From JASJAR01 sp038530285 (GTDB lineage: Bacteria > Pseudomonadota > Alphaproteobacteria > Rhodobacterales > Rhodobacteraceae), in contig JBCBCY010000018.1 in NCBI GenBank assembly GCA_038530285.1, positions 1 through 64,000 of the forward strand: a DNA stretch of 64,000 bases, written 5' to 3'. Positions 52,261 through 60,480 of this stretch are shown here, piece by piece. Positions within the stretch are counted from its first letter, which is position 1, and each line of letters begins with the position of its first letter. A program made the position numbers and the translations under genes. A model generated the notes under the pieces. The model did no database searches and was not told where the DNA came from. It saw only the letters and a list, made by a program, of their open reading frames with translations.

Positions 52261-54123
52261 TTAGCTGTCGTGAAAATAGTTGTAGATGGTTTCCGCCATC
52301 GCATCAGAAATTCCAGCAACGGCTTTCAGGTCCGAAAGATCCGCCCGCGCTACCGCCTTGGCCGACCCGAAATGCGCCAGAAGCGCGCGTTTTCGCGTGG
52401 CCCCAACGCCCGGCACGTCATCCAATGGTGTGGCGCCAATGGCTTTTGAACGCTTCGCCCGATGGGCCCCGATGGCAAACCGGTGCGCCTCGTCACGCAT
52501 CCGCTGGATGAAATAAAGAACCGGGTCACCGCGCTTTAACGCGAAGGGGCGCGCACCGGTGCGGTGAAACTCCTCCTTGCCAGCATCGCGGTCCACACCT
52601 TTGGCCACGCCGACCATGGGAATATCCTCAACCCCGTTTTCGGCCATGATTCCGCGCACCGCGCTGACCTGGCCCGCGCCACCATCGATCAGCAACAGAT
52701 CGGGCCAATCACCTTTCGACCGGTCGGGGTCCTCCTTCAAAAGGCGCTTGAAGCGGCGGGTGAGCACCTCTTTCATCATGCCGAAATCATCGCCGGGGGT
52801 CAGATCGTCAGACTTGATGTTGAACTTGCGGTACTGGTTCTTTTCAAACCCGTCCGGTCCCGCAACCACCATCGCCCCCACAGCATGGGCACCCTGAATA
52901 TGAGAGTTGTCGTAAATCTCAATCCGCTGGGGAGGCGCATCAAGCTCAAACGCTTCAGCCAGCCCCCGCAGCAATTTCCCCTGCGTCGCAGTTTCCGACA
53001 TTTTCCGCGCGAGACTTTCGCGGGCATTGCGAAGGGCACCCGCAATCAGCTCCGCTTTCTCGCCGCGCTGGGGCACCATCAGGTCAACCTTGCGACCGGC
53101 TTGTTTGGTCAGGGCCTCGGCCAAAAGGTCGGGGTCTTCGACCGGGTCTGACAGCAAAACCAACCGCGGCGGGTCCTTGCCATCATAAAACTGCGCCAGA
53201 AACGCCTGCAGCACTTCTGCTGGTTCAGCGCCCGACCCGGTGCGCGGATAGTAATCGCGGTTGCCCCAGTTCTGATTGGCGCGAATGAAAAACACCTGCA
53301 CGCAAGCTTGGCCCCCATCCATATGCAAAGCGACCACATCGGCCTCAGTGGTCGACGCCGGATTGATCCCTTGGGATGATTGCACCTGGGTCAGCGCGCG
53401 GATCCGGTCGCGCAAAGCGGCGGCGCGTTCAAACTCCATCGCTTGGGACGCCGCGGCCATGTCTTCGGCCAGCTTCGACTGTACTTTGGTCGTCTTGCCT
53501 TGCAAAAATCGCTCGGCATCGCGGACCAGCGCGCCGTAGTCCGGCTTGGATATATATCCCACGCAAGGGGCGCTACACCGTTTGATCTGGTACAAAAGAC
53601 AGGGCCGCGTGCGGCTTTCAAAGGTGGCATCCGAACAATTCCGGAGCAAAAACACCTTCTGTAGCTGGTTCAATGTTCGGTTCACGGCCCCCGCACTTGC
53701 GAAGGGGCCGTAGTAGTTGCCCTTTTCGGCCTTCTTGCCGCGGTGCTTTTTGATCTGCGGGAACTCATGCGCCCCGCTGACCAGAATGTTCGGGAAGCTT
53801 TTGTCATCGCGCGCAATCACGTTGTAGCGCGGCTTTAGCTGCTTGATCAGGTTCTGTTCTAAAAGCAGCGCCTCGACTTCGGTGCGCGTTGTCAGAAACA
53901 TCATCGACACGGTGTCGGAAATCATCCGATCAATCCGCGCGGTATGCCCGGTGGGCCGCGCGTAACTCGACACACGTGCCTTCAGGTTCTTCGCTTTGCC
54001 GACGTAAAGCACCGCACCCTTTGCATCCAGCATCCGGTAGACACCCGGCGAGGTCTCAAGGTCGTTGAGGTAGCGCTGGATCGCGGCATGGCCGCGCAAG
54101 GGGGTATCGCTGGCGTCGTTCAT
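52261..54123 (-). CDS. uvrC: Excinuclease ABC subunit C
   Basis: UvrC makes both incisions in nucleotide excision repair. The 620-residue protein has the GIY-YIG domain (SPGVYRMLDAKGAVLYVGKA, about residues 25-44), the UVR motif region (EFERAAALRDRIRAL), the RNase-H-like UvrC domain (IEIYDNSHIQGAHAVGAMV, LLIDGGAGQVSA) and a C-terminal helix-hairpin-helix pair (DVPGVGATRKRALLAHFGS). ATG 54123 gives the typical start. No LexA box was found upstream; instead a 9-bp dyad lies 14 bp before the start. First gene of uvrC-pgsA-moaD-moaE. Confidence 0.97.
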   Translation of the reverse strand: MNDASDTPLRGHAAIQRYLNDLETSPGVYRMLDAKGAVLYVGKAKNLKARVSSYARPTGHTARIDRMISDTVSMMFLTTRTEVEALLLEQNLIKQLKPRYNVIARDDKSFPNILVSGAHEFPQIKKHRGKKAEKGNYYGPFASAGAVNRTLNQLQKVFLLRNCSDATFESRTRPCLLYQIKRCSAPCVGYISKPDYGALVRDAERFLQGKTTKVQSKLAEDMAAASQAMEFERAAALRDRIRALTQVQSSQGINPASTTEADVVALHMDGGQACVQVFFIRANQNWGNRDYYPRTGSGAEPAEVLQAFLAQFYDGKDPPRLVLLSDPVEDPDLLAEALTKQAGRKVDLMVPQRGEKAELIAGALRNARESLARKMSETATQGKLLRGLAEAFELDAPPQRIEIYDNSHIQGAHAVGAMVVAGPDGFEKNQYRKFNIKSDDLTPGDDFGMMKEVLTRRFKRLLKEDPDRSKGDWPDLLLIDGGAGQVSAVRGIMAENGVEDIPMVGVAKGVDRDAGKEEFHRTGARPFALKRGDPVLYFIQRMRDEAHRFAIGAHRAKRSKAIGATPLDDVPGVGATRKRALLAHFGSAKAVARADLSDLKAVAGISDAMAETIYNYFHDS

Positions 54124-54136
54124 GGGCCTTTGATTC

Positions 54137-54180
54137 TTTTGACTTCGCTGCACTCTATCCAGCGGCGCGACAAGTCAAAA
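54137..54180. repeat. 9-bp inverted repeat upstream of uvrC
   Basis: TTTTGACTT (54137-54145) and AAGTCAAAA (54172-54180) are exact inverted copies, 26 nt apart. On the minus strand the right arm contains a TTGACT -35-like box facing uvrC, with a weak TAGAGT 15 bp on. It may be an operator or a 5'-leader stem. Confidence 0.5.
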
Positions 54181-54344
54181 CCTGTCCACGCATTCTGGGG
54201 ATAAGTCTTGGGGCAAGTTTGAGGGCTGCTGGATTTTTCCTTTGTTTTTGCCTGTTTCAAGGCTCTGGTCAATTTTTGAGCAACTTTCTAAGCCATTGAA
54301 TTTGCGTATTATCTTTATGCGCCATCCGCAAGGCGCTGAAAACA

Positions 54345-54360
54345 TTAAAGGATTCTTAAC
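54345..54360 (+). promoter_or_regulatory. CtrA-like site in the uvrC upstream region
   Basis: TTAA-AGGATTC-TTAAC matches the full CtrA consensus TTAA-N7-TTAAC. It lies about 220 bp upstream of the uvrC start. CtrA is the cell-cycle and motility response regulator of alphaproteobacteria. Role inferred from the motif only. Confidence 0.45.
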
Positions 54361-54442
54361 ACTGCAGTAACGCTCAAGCGCGCGGTGCAAAAGTCAATTC
54401 GCAAAGCAACCAACTCGAGCAATGCTAGCGACGATGATCCAT

Positions 54443-55228
54443 CTATTCAGGACCCAGAACATCCGGCGTTTGCCAGCCCAAATGCTGGCCTCCATCGACA
54501 CAAATCAACTGGCCTGTCACCGCGTGGGCACCCAGAAAATAGCCCAGCGCATGGGTGATGTCTTCGGGGTTTGCGCCGCGCCCGGTGATGGAGGCCGCGC
54601 GCTGGTTCTGGAAATGCGCGTCTGACTGGCGGATGCCCTGCATCGTGGGCCCCGGCCCGATCGCGTTGACCCGCACACGCCCCGCCAGCGCCTGGGCTGA
54701 GGTCTGCGTGAACGCCCAAAGCCCCATCTTCGCAATGGTATAGCTGACAAAATCCGGCGTCAGCTTGCGGACCCGCTGGTCAATCATGTTGACGATCAGC
54801 GCCTCGGCGCGGGGTTCACCGTTCGCGTCCGTGCTGGGCGCCGGGGCCTGGCTTGCCAGAAACTGCGTCAGCACGAAGGGCGCGCGCAGGTTCGACCCGA
54901 TCGCGCGGTCCCAGCTTTTGCGGGTGGCAGTTTCAATCTCATCAGGTTCAAAGATAGACGCGTTGTTGACCAGAACTGAGATTGGACCGCCCAGCGCCTT
55001 TGCCGCCTGCGGCCCGAGTGCGGCAGTCTCATCCTCATCCAACAGGTTCGCAGGACACGCCGCAGCCATTCGCCCCATGTCTTTCAGGCGCGCCACGACC
55101 TCATCCGCTTCGGCCTTCGACCCATTGTAGTGCACGGCCACGTCAAAGCCTTGGGCACCAAGATACAACGCCATTTCGCGGCCCAACCGCTTGGCTGCAC
55201 CAGTGACAAGCGCGCGTTTGACGTTCAT
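54443..55228 (-). CDS. SDR reductase of the pteridine reductase (PTR1/FolM) type
   Basis: The 261-residue short-chain dehydrogenase has the NADPH loop VTGAAKRLG (residues 8-16), the TGxxxRxG form typical of pteridine reductases. Instead of the usual catalytic Ser it has Asp 150 with Tyr 163 and Lys 167 (SYTIAK). The Asp-13-Tyr-4-Lys spacing is that of PTR1 (Asp181, Tyr194, Lys198). It probably reduces dihydropteridines such as dihydrofolate or dihydromonapterin. Start MNVKRALV (55228) replaces a longer opening. It ends the sppA - Zn-ribbon - antiporter run. Confidence 0.82.
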   Translation of the reverse strand: MNVKRALVTGAAKRLGREMALYLGAQGFDVAVHYNGSKAEADEVVARLKDMGRMAAACPANLLDEDETAALGPQAAKALGGPISVLVNNASIFEPDEIETATRKSWDRAIGSNLRAPFVLTQFLASQAPAPSTDANGEPRAEALIVNMIDQRVRKLTPDFVSYTIAKMGLWAFTQTSAQALAGRVRVNAIGPGPTMQGIRQSDAHFQNQRAASITGRGANPEDITHALGYFLGAHAVTGQLICVDGGQHLGWQTPDVLGPE

Positions 55229-55238
55229 GGTCTTCCCC

Positions 55239-56189
55239 TCACGGATGCACAGCAATCCAGAGGTAGGCCGCATAGGCCGCCGTCAAGGCGATGCCCCAAC
55301 CCCGCGTCATATTGAGCTTGTTTGAAAACACAAACGGCGCAATCAGAAGCGAAGCACCCAGCATCACCCACAGATCCTGCACCAAAAACTGCTGATCGAC
55401 CGGAATGGATCCGAAGATTGATGCAACCCCGATGATGCCCAGAAGGTTGAACAGGTTCGACCCGATCACATTGCCAAGGGCAACATCCGCCTGACGGCGC
55501 AGCGCAGCCATAACGGTTGTGGCAAGTTCCGGCAGCGATGTGCCAATCGCCACAAGGGTCAGACCAATCACCGTGTCTGACAGCCCGAAGTCACGCGCGA
55601 TGTCTGTCGCAGACTCCACCAGAATTTCGGCGCCAAGGGGCAAACCCGCAAGCCCCAAAACCAAAAAGACTAGGATCTTCCACCATGGCATATCAGGGTC
55701 GGCACCTTCGACGTCTTCTTCGTCATCAGGGGCCTCACGCCGGTGGCGCAGGGCGTCGCGGCCCTGGTCTGTCAGGGTCAGTGCCAGGGCGGCCAGAAGG
55801 ATAAGCCCATGCACCCAGGTAAAGGTTCCGGTGAACGCCATGGCAATGAACAGAACCGTCGCCACCAGCATCATCACGTAGCTTTTGCGTGTGTCACATT
55901 CAGACGTGTGAAGCCCCGCGATCATCGCAGGCACGCCCAGAACAAGCAAGACATTCGCGGTGTTCGATCCAACCACATTCCCCAACGCCAGTCCCGGTGC
56001 CCCGTCATCAATCGCGCTGATCGCGATCAGAAGTTCCGGGGCAGAGGTGCCAAAGGACACGATTGTCAGGCTGACGATCAGTGCGGGCACCCCAAGCCGA
56101 AGCGAGGTATTGACCGCACCGCGCACCAGCGCATCCCCTGCCAGCAGAAGGATGACCAAACCAAGCCCTGCCAGCAGAAAGTCGTCCAT
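55239..56189 (-). CDS. Calcium/sodium antiporter, CaCA family (YrbG-like)
   Basis: The 316-residue membrane protein has two inverted halves, each with the alpha-repeat signature: FGTSAPELLIAI and GNVVGSNTANVLLVLG (about residues 46-85), then IGTSLPELATTVM and GNVIGSNLFNLLGIIG (about 225-262). An acidic cytoplasmic loop (DDEEDVEGADPD, about 155-166) lies between. It exchanges Ca2+ or another cation for Na+ or H+. Its ATG shares one base with the stop of the zinc-ribbon microprotein gene. Confidence 0.93.
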   Translation of the reverse strand: MDDFLLAGLGLVILLLAGDALVRGAVNTSLRLGVPALIVSLTIVSFGTSAPELLIAISAIDDGAPGLALGNVVGSNTANVLLVLGVPAMIAGLHTSECDTRKSYVMMLVATVLFIAMAFTGTFTWVHGLILLAALALTLTDQGRDALRHRREAPDDEEDVEGADPDMPWWKILVFLVLGLAGLPLGAEILVESATDIARDFGLSDTVIGLTLVAIGTSLPELATTVMAALRRQADVALGNVIGSNLFNLLGIIGVASIFGSIPVDQQFLVQDLWVMLGASLLIAPFVFSNKLNMTRGWGIALTAAYAAYLWIAVHP

Positions 56190-56362
56190 CAGCCCTTGCC
56201 CTTGCACGTGGGGCAAGGCCCCTTGCCGATGCGGGGGCGGCCACAGGTCTTGCACACCGCGTCCTGCCGACGCCCGAACTTGCCGATCTTGGGCAGGCGC
56301 AAGCGGCCAAACATCGCCATCACGGCGATGAAAATCAGGAACAGGGTGACGATCTTGATCAC
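56189..56362 (-). CDS. 57-aa membrane-anchored zinc-ribbon microprotein
   Basis: A 57-residue frame from GTG 56362 encodes one N-terminal helix (about residues 2-18, IKIVTLFLIFIAVMAMFG), a basic stretch and a four-Cys ribbon, CKTCGRP...CPTC (CxxC at 37-40 and 50-53), ending KGKG. It sits 12 bp after sppA and its stop overlaps the antiporter start (TGATG), so translation is likely coupled. Not a family I can name. It could bind zinc at the cytoplasmic face. Confidence 0.65.
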   Translation of the reverse strand: MIKIVTLFLIFIAVMAMFGRLRLPKIGKFGRRQDAVCKTCGRPRIGKGPCPTCKGKG

Positions 56363-56374
56363 GTGCGCGCTGCG

Positions 56375-57172
56375 TTACAGGCCAAAGCGCGCATAGGCGG
56401 CGCGGGTTTCAAACTCTCCCACGACGCCGTCCAGCATCTGGGCACCAAAGCGCGACAACAACGGCCTGCGCTGGCGATACACAGCAAAGCGCGTGCGTTT
56501 GCCAAAGATCTCTTTCATCTTGGGCACGATATGTCCGACCCCGTCGACAAGACCTTGATCGATGGCCTTACCCCCGACCCAGACGTCCCCGTTAAACAGG
56601 TTTTCGCCCGTCAGCTTGTCGCCCCGGCGCCGTTTGACATGGGCAATGAAGCTTTCATGGATCTGCTCTTGCAGGCTTTTCAGCCAGGCCACGTCTTCGG
56701 GCTTTTCGGGCTTGAACGGGTCGAGCTTTGATTTCGTCTCGCCCGAAGTATGTACCCTGCGTTCGATGCCGTAGCGCGCAATCAGGTCCTGAAAGCCAAA
56801 TCCTGCCGAAATCACGCCGATGGACCCCACGACCGAATTCTCATCGACCCAGATCTCATCAGCCGCGCAGGCCAGCCAATAGCCGCCAGACGCCGCGACG
56901 TCTTCGACGAAAGCGTAGACGGGAATGTTCTTTTCATCGGCCAAGCGGCGCACCCGGGCGGCAATCAGCGACGATTGTGTGGGCGAGCCGCCGGGCGAAT
57001 TGATCACCAAGGCCACCGCCCTGGGTTTGCCGCGGGCAAAGGCACGCTCGATCAGCGGGGCGAGGCTTGCATCATTCAACGACGCACCGCGACCACCTGA
57101 CGCGATCACTCCTTGCATCCGCACGACCGACACCACAGGCTCCTGCGGCATGAAAGGGATAAAACGCTTCAT
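56375..57172 (-). CDS. sppA: S49-family signal peptide peptidase, short SppA type
   Basis: This 265-residue protease has NSPGGSPTQSSLIAARV (about residues 59-75), the Ser in EDVAASGGYWLACAAD (about 95-110) and the general-base Lys in SGETKSKLDPFKP (about 143-155). Together these give the Ser-Lys dyad of the S49 family; no strong membrane anchor is visible at the N-terminus (MKRFIPFMPQEPVVSVVRM). It degrades cleaved signal peptides or regulates membrane proteins. First gene of the operon sppA - microprotein - antiporter - PTR1-like reductase. Confidence 0.92.
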   Translation of the reverse strand: MKRFIPFMPQEPVVSVVRMQGVIASGGRGASLNDASLAPLIERAFARGKPRAVALVINSPGGSPTQSSLIAARVRRLADEKNIPVYAFVEDVAASGGYWLACAADEIWVDENSVVGSIGVISAGFGFQDLIARYGIERRVHTSGETKSKLDPFKPEKPEDVAWLKSLQEQIHESFIAHVKRRRGDKLTGENLFNGDVWVGGKAIDQGLVDGVGHIVPKMKEIFGKRTRFAVYRQRRPLLSRFGAQMLDGVVGEFETRAAYARFGL

Positions 57173-57247
57173 GATTGGGATTTAGGCCGTGGCTGGGCCC
57201 GCAACAAGACGCGGATGCACAATCAACGCAATTGTCACCCGATGACG

Positions 57248-58009
57248 TCAGGTCTTCAGCCGATATCCCGTGCGAAAAATCCAGGCCACGACCGCAAGAC
57301 AGGCCAGTGTGAAAAGACTGACCGCTAAAAGCGAGGCCAGGATCGGGACATCCGCCAGACCATAGAACGACCAGCGAAACCCCGACACCAGGTAAAGTAC
57401 CGGATTAAACAGGCTGATTGTCTGCCAGACGGGCGGCAGCATGGTAATGGAATAAAAGGACCCACCAAGAAAGACGAGCGGCGTGATCACCAGAAGCGGC
57501 ACCAGTTGAAGCTGCTCAAAGCTTTTTGACACGATCCCGATGATAAAGCCCAGAAGCGAAAAAGACGCGCAGGTCAGCAGTAAAAACGCGACCATGGCCA
57601 CAGGGTGTTCAATGCGAAGGTCCACAAAAAGCGCAGCCGTGCCCAGAATGATCGACCCGATGATCAGGCTTTTGGTCGCCGCTGCACCCACAAAGCCGAT
57701 CACGATTTCCACATAGCCTATCGGGGCGGATAGATGTTCATAAAACGTGCCAATGAACTTTGGGAAATAGATGCCGAAGGCTGCATTTTGCACCGATTGG
57801 GTCAGCACGGTCAGCATGACCAGACCCGGCACAATGAACGCGCCGTAAGCTGTGCCCTCAACCTCTTGGATACGGCTGCCGATGGCCGTGCCGAACACAA
57901 CGAAATAAAGCGATGTCGAAACGACGGGCGACACGATCGACTGCCAAATCGTTCGGAAAAATCGGGCCATCTCAAATCTGTAGATCGTCAGGATCGCGAA
58001 AAGGTTCAT
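57248..58009 (-). CDS. ABC-2 type exporter permease (YadH-like)
   Basis: The 253-residue protein has six helices and the ABC-2 pattern: FEMARFFRTIWQSIVSPVVS, GAFIVPGLVMLTVL, FGIYFPKFIGTFYEHLSAPI, PLLVITPLVFLGGSFYSITM and a last helix near residues 225-245. It pairs with the ATPase upstream (4-bp overlap at 58006-58009). Export of a lipid, polysaccharide or drug is likely; the substrate is unknown. ATG 58009 was chosen over a longer opening inside the ATPase gene. Confidence 0.92.
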   Translation of the reverse strand: MNLFAILTIYRFEMARFFRTIWQSIVSPVVSTSLYFVVFGTAIGSRIQEVEGTAYGAFIVPGLVMLTVLTQSVQNAAFGIYFPKFIGTFYEHLSAPIGYVEIVIGFVGAAATKSLIIGSIILGTAALFVDLRIEHPVAMVAFLLLTCASFSLLGFIIGIVSKSFEQLQLVPLLVITPLVFLGGSFYSITMLPPVWQTISLFNPVLYLVSGFRWSFYGLADVPILASLLAVSLFTLACLAVVAWIFRTGYRLKT

Positions 58010-58938
58010 GGCACGTCTTCCGTTTCCGTCACCAGGCTCACAAAAATCTCTTCGAGCGAGGATTTTTGCGTTTCGATATCCACAAGCTGCAGGCCGACCG
58101 CGGACAGGTCGTTCAGAAGCCGGGTGATCCCGGTCCGCTCGCCCTTGGTGTCGTAGCGATAGACAAGCGCGCATTCGCCCTCAATCGCCAGATCGTAGCC
58201 TTCCAGACCTGCGGGGATCTGGGCCAATGGCGCGGCCAGATCGATCCGCAGCGTCTTTTGGCCCATGCGTTTCATCAAGGCGTCCTTGTCTTCGACCAAA
58301 AGGATTTCACCTTTGGCAATCACCGCCACACGGTCGGCGATGGCCTCGGCTTCTTCGATGTAATGCGTGGTCAGAATGATGGTCACGCCGTCCGCGCGCA
58401 GCCGTTCCACCAGCGCCCACATGTCGCGGCGCAATTCCACATCGACACCCGCGGTCGGCTCGTCCAGGAACAAAACACGCGGGTCATGGGCCAATGCCTT
58501 GGCGATCAGGACCCGCCGTTTCATCCCCCCCGACAGGGTCACCAACTTGGCGTCGCGCTTGTCCCACAACGACAGGTCGCGCAGGATCGCTTCGATCCGC
58601 GCGGGATCACGGCGCAGGCCAAACAGCCCACGCGAAAAACTGACCGTGTTGAACACCGTCTCAAACGGTTCGATCGTGACCTCTTGCGGGACAAGTCCGA
58701 TCAGCCGGCGGGCCTCGCGAAAAGCCCCCACCACGTCATGGCCCCCCACAAGCACCGTCCCGTCGGTGGGGTTGGAAATCCCGCAGATGATCGAAATCAA
58801 CGTGGTCTTGCCAGCCCCGTTCGGGCCGAGAAGAGCAAGGATTTCCCCTGTCTTTATGTCAAGCGACACCGATTTCAGCGCATCGAGCCCGCCTGGGAAT
58901 GTCTTTGAGAGACGATCGATTGTGACAATGGCGGTCAT
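58006..58938 (-). CDS. ABC-2 exporter ATPase (YadG-like)
   Basis: The 310-residue protein has Walker A GPNGAGKTTL (about residues 38-47), the Q loop IGLVPQEVTIEPFETVF, signature TLSGGMKRRVLIAKA (about 133-147), Walker B VLFLDEPTAGVD and the switch His in TTHYIEE. A ~90-residue C-terminal extension, as in YadG/NodI-like exporters, ends with SSLEEIFVSLV. Its partner permease follows with a 4-bp overlap. Confidence 0.94.
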   Translation of the reverse strand: MTAIVTIDRLSKTFPGGLDALKSVSLDIKTGEILALLGPNGAGKTTLISIICGISNPTDGTVLVGGHDVVGAFREARRLIGLVPQEVTIEPFETVFNTVSFSRGLFGLRRDPARIEAILRDLSLWDKRDAKLVTLSGGMKRRVLIAKALAHDPRVLFLDEPTAGVDVELRRDMWALVERLRADGVTIILTTHYIEEAEAIADRVAVIAKGEILLVEDKDALMKRMGQKTLRIDLAAPLAQIPAGLEGYDLAIEGECALVYRYDTKGERTGITRLLNDLSAVGLQLVDIETQKSSLEEIFVSLVTETEDVP

Positions 58939-59032
58939 GGCTGCTCCCTTGGCGCCCTTGCTACGCCCGAGCGGTGCAGGCGGAAAGTGGAAAGTGAACC
59001 GATTGGTACAGATAATAACGCCACCCGGGCGC

Positions 59033-59842
59033 TTAGTCGCGCCCTTCAGTCATTAAAATCGCCTCGACGCGGGCGATGTCCTCGGGCGTGTTCACCTCCC
59101 AAAAGGCGCGGCCTCTCGCCTCGACTTTGGTGCAGGTGATCGGCGTGCCGTGTTCCAAAAATCGCAACTGTTCAAGACCTTCGGCCAGTTCGGCATCGCC
59201 CGGCGTCAGCGACAGATAGGCTTTCAAAGCCGCCGGACGATAAGCGTAAACACCCACATGATGCAGCACAGGCGTTCGCGCCCCGCCGCCAAAGGGCAGC
59301 ACTTCTTTTGAAAAATACAGCGCACGGCCGCCTGCCCCACAAACGGCCGTCGTCGCCCCCACCCGGCCCGCTTGGCGGTCTGCCCGCAATCGGTCCAGGT
59401 GATCAGGGGCGGCTTCCAGCACGGGGGTTGCAACATCCACGCTTGGGTCCGCCATCGTTTCGATCAAGGCTTCAATGTACCAGGGCGGGGTCAGCGGCGC
59501 ATCGCCTTGCAGGTTGATCACGATGTCCGGCGCCATATCCAATCGCGCGACGGCGTCTGCGACCCGTTCAGTTCCATTGCGCGCGTCAGGGTCGGTCATG
59601 ACTGCATTCGCCCCGGCCGCGCGGGCCTCTTCGGCGATCCGGATATCATCGGTGGCAACGACCAGTTGCGCAGCAGCACCCACCGCAAGGCCAGCGTCCA
59701 CAGTGCGCGCGATAAGCGTTCTGGATTGCCCGCTCGCCCCTTTCAAAAGCGCAAGAGGCTTACCGGGAAACCGTTCAGATGCCCAGCGCGCGGGAATAAC
59801 GATCAGCGTATTGGGGGGTGTCTTCAGCATCAGGTCGTCCAT
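59033..59842 (-). CDS. kdsB: 3-deoxy-manno-octulosonate cytidylyltransferase
   Basis: KdsB activates Kdo as CMP-Kdo for LPS core synthesis. The 269-residue protein has IPARWASERFPGKPLALL (about residues 16-33), DPDARNGTERVADAV (about 84-98), INLQGDAPLTPPWYIE (about 107-122), HHVGVYAYR and a C-terminal RFLEHGTPITCTKVE. Function is well supported by motifs. It follows the mrp operon by 21 bp and may share its transcript. Confidence 0.94.
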   Translation of the reverse strand: MDDLMLKTPPNTLIVIPARWASERFPGKPLALLKGASGQSRTLIARTVDAGLAVGAAAQLVVATDDIRIAEEARAAGANAVMTDPDARNGTERVADAVARLDMAPDIVINLQGDAPLTPPWYIEALIETMADPSVDVATPVLEAAPDHLDRLRADRQAGRVGATTAVCGAGGRALYFSKEVLPFGGGARTPVLHHVGVYAYRPAALKAYLSLTPGDAELAEGLEQLRFLEHGTPITCTKVEARGRAFWEVNTPEDIARVEAILMTEGRD

Positions 59843-59863
59843 GCCGCGGTCCTCGCGACGTCG

Positions 59864-60190
59864 CTAATCAATCGCAAGATCGTCGTCATCGGTGGCCTTA
59901 CCGCCCCACAGTGGGACACCAATCGCCACGGCCGCCCGCCCGATCATATGCGACGCAATCGGCGCGGTCAGAAGCAAAAACAAAACGATCAGGATGACAC
60001 GCACGGTCACGCCCATGTCGTTGAACCATATTGCCGCGGCCAGAACTGTGAGGCCGGTCGAAAGAGTCCCAATTTTTGAGGAGGCATGCATGCGGATCAA
60101 TACGTCCTGCATACGGACCAGACCCAACGACCCGATGACGGAAAAGGCTCCGCCAAGGATCAAAAGGCATCCGATAATAGCATCGATCAT
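59864..60190 (-). CDS. mnhG: Na+/H+ antiporter subunit G
   Basis: This 108-residue protein with three helices has the MrpG pattern GGAFSVIGSLGLVRMQDVLI RMHASSKIGTL near residues 13-43. It is the last of seven subunits of a multi-subunit Na+(K+)/H+ antiporter. The start overlaps the mnhF stop by 4 bp. Acidic tail of about 10 residues. Confidence 0.93.
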   Translation of the reverse strand: MIDAIIGCLLILGGAFSVIGSLGLVRMQDVLIRMHASSKIGTLSTGLTVLAAAIWFNDMGVTVRVILIVLFLLLTAPIASHMIGRAAVAIGVPLWGGKATDDDDLAID

Positions 60191-60480
60191 TCAGCGTCCT
60201 CCCGCCTGCGGGCCTGGGCACGCTCGGCAAACCGGGCCAGCGCAACCGTGGCCAGAAAGCCGACAAGGGCAAGCGCCAAGGCCACATCCAGAAACGCGGG
60301 CTCATCAAAGCGAACGGCTGCGATCCCGCAAAACGACACGATGGTAATCGTCATCATATCAAGGGCAACAACCCGGTCGGGTAAGCTCGGCCCGCGTACC
60401 AGGCGCACCAAGGCAAGCGCGGTGGCCGTCAGAATCAAGACCCCTGCAACATCGACGGCAAAGACCAAAAACGGGCTCAT
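60187..60480 (-). CDS. mnhF: Na+/H+ antiporter subunit F
   Basis: This 97-residue protein has three helices and the MrpF hallmarks LRLVRGPSLPDRVVALDMMT-like segment (here LVRLVRGPSLPDRVVALDMM, about residues 24-43) and FLDVALALALVGFLATVALA. The frame runs further upstream, but ATG 60480 (SPFLVFAVD start) overlaps the mnhE stop by 4 bp and fits the family length. Confidence 0.93.
   Translation of the reverse strand: MSPFLVFAVDVAGVLILTATALALVRLVRGPSLPDRVVALDMMTITIVSFCGIAAVRFDEPAFLDVALALALVGFLATVALARFAERAQARRREDAE

Larger units (their letters stand above)
54124..54442. other. 319-bp gene-free, AT-richer region between uvrC and the PTR1-like gene
   Basis: The stretch is clearly more AT-rich than its surroundings. 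It holds a 9-bp inverted repeat near the uvrC start (54137-54180), a CtrA-like site (54345-54360), and no convincing gene; short frames (for example 17 codons from 54318) lack support. Both flanking genes are on the minus strand, so uvrC is the only obvious gene it could control. An unannotated small RNA is possible. Confidence 0.6.

Noticed and set aside
54196..54204. TGGGGATAA, one mismatch from a DnaA box, near uvrC
   Set aside because: Single weak copy, no cluster of boxes, no dnaA/dnaN/parAB or AT-rich unwinding element; not an origin.
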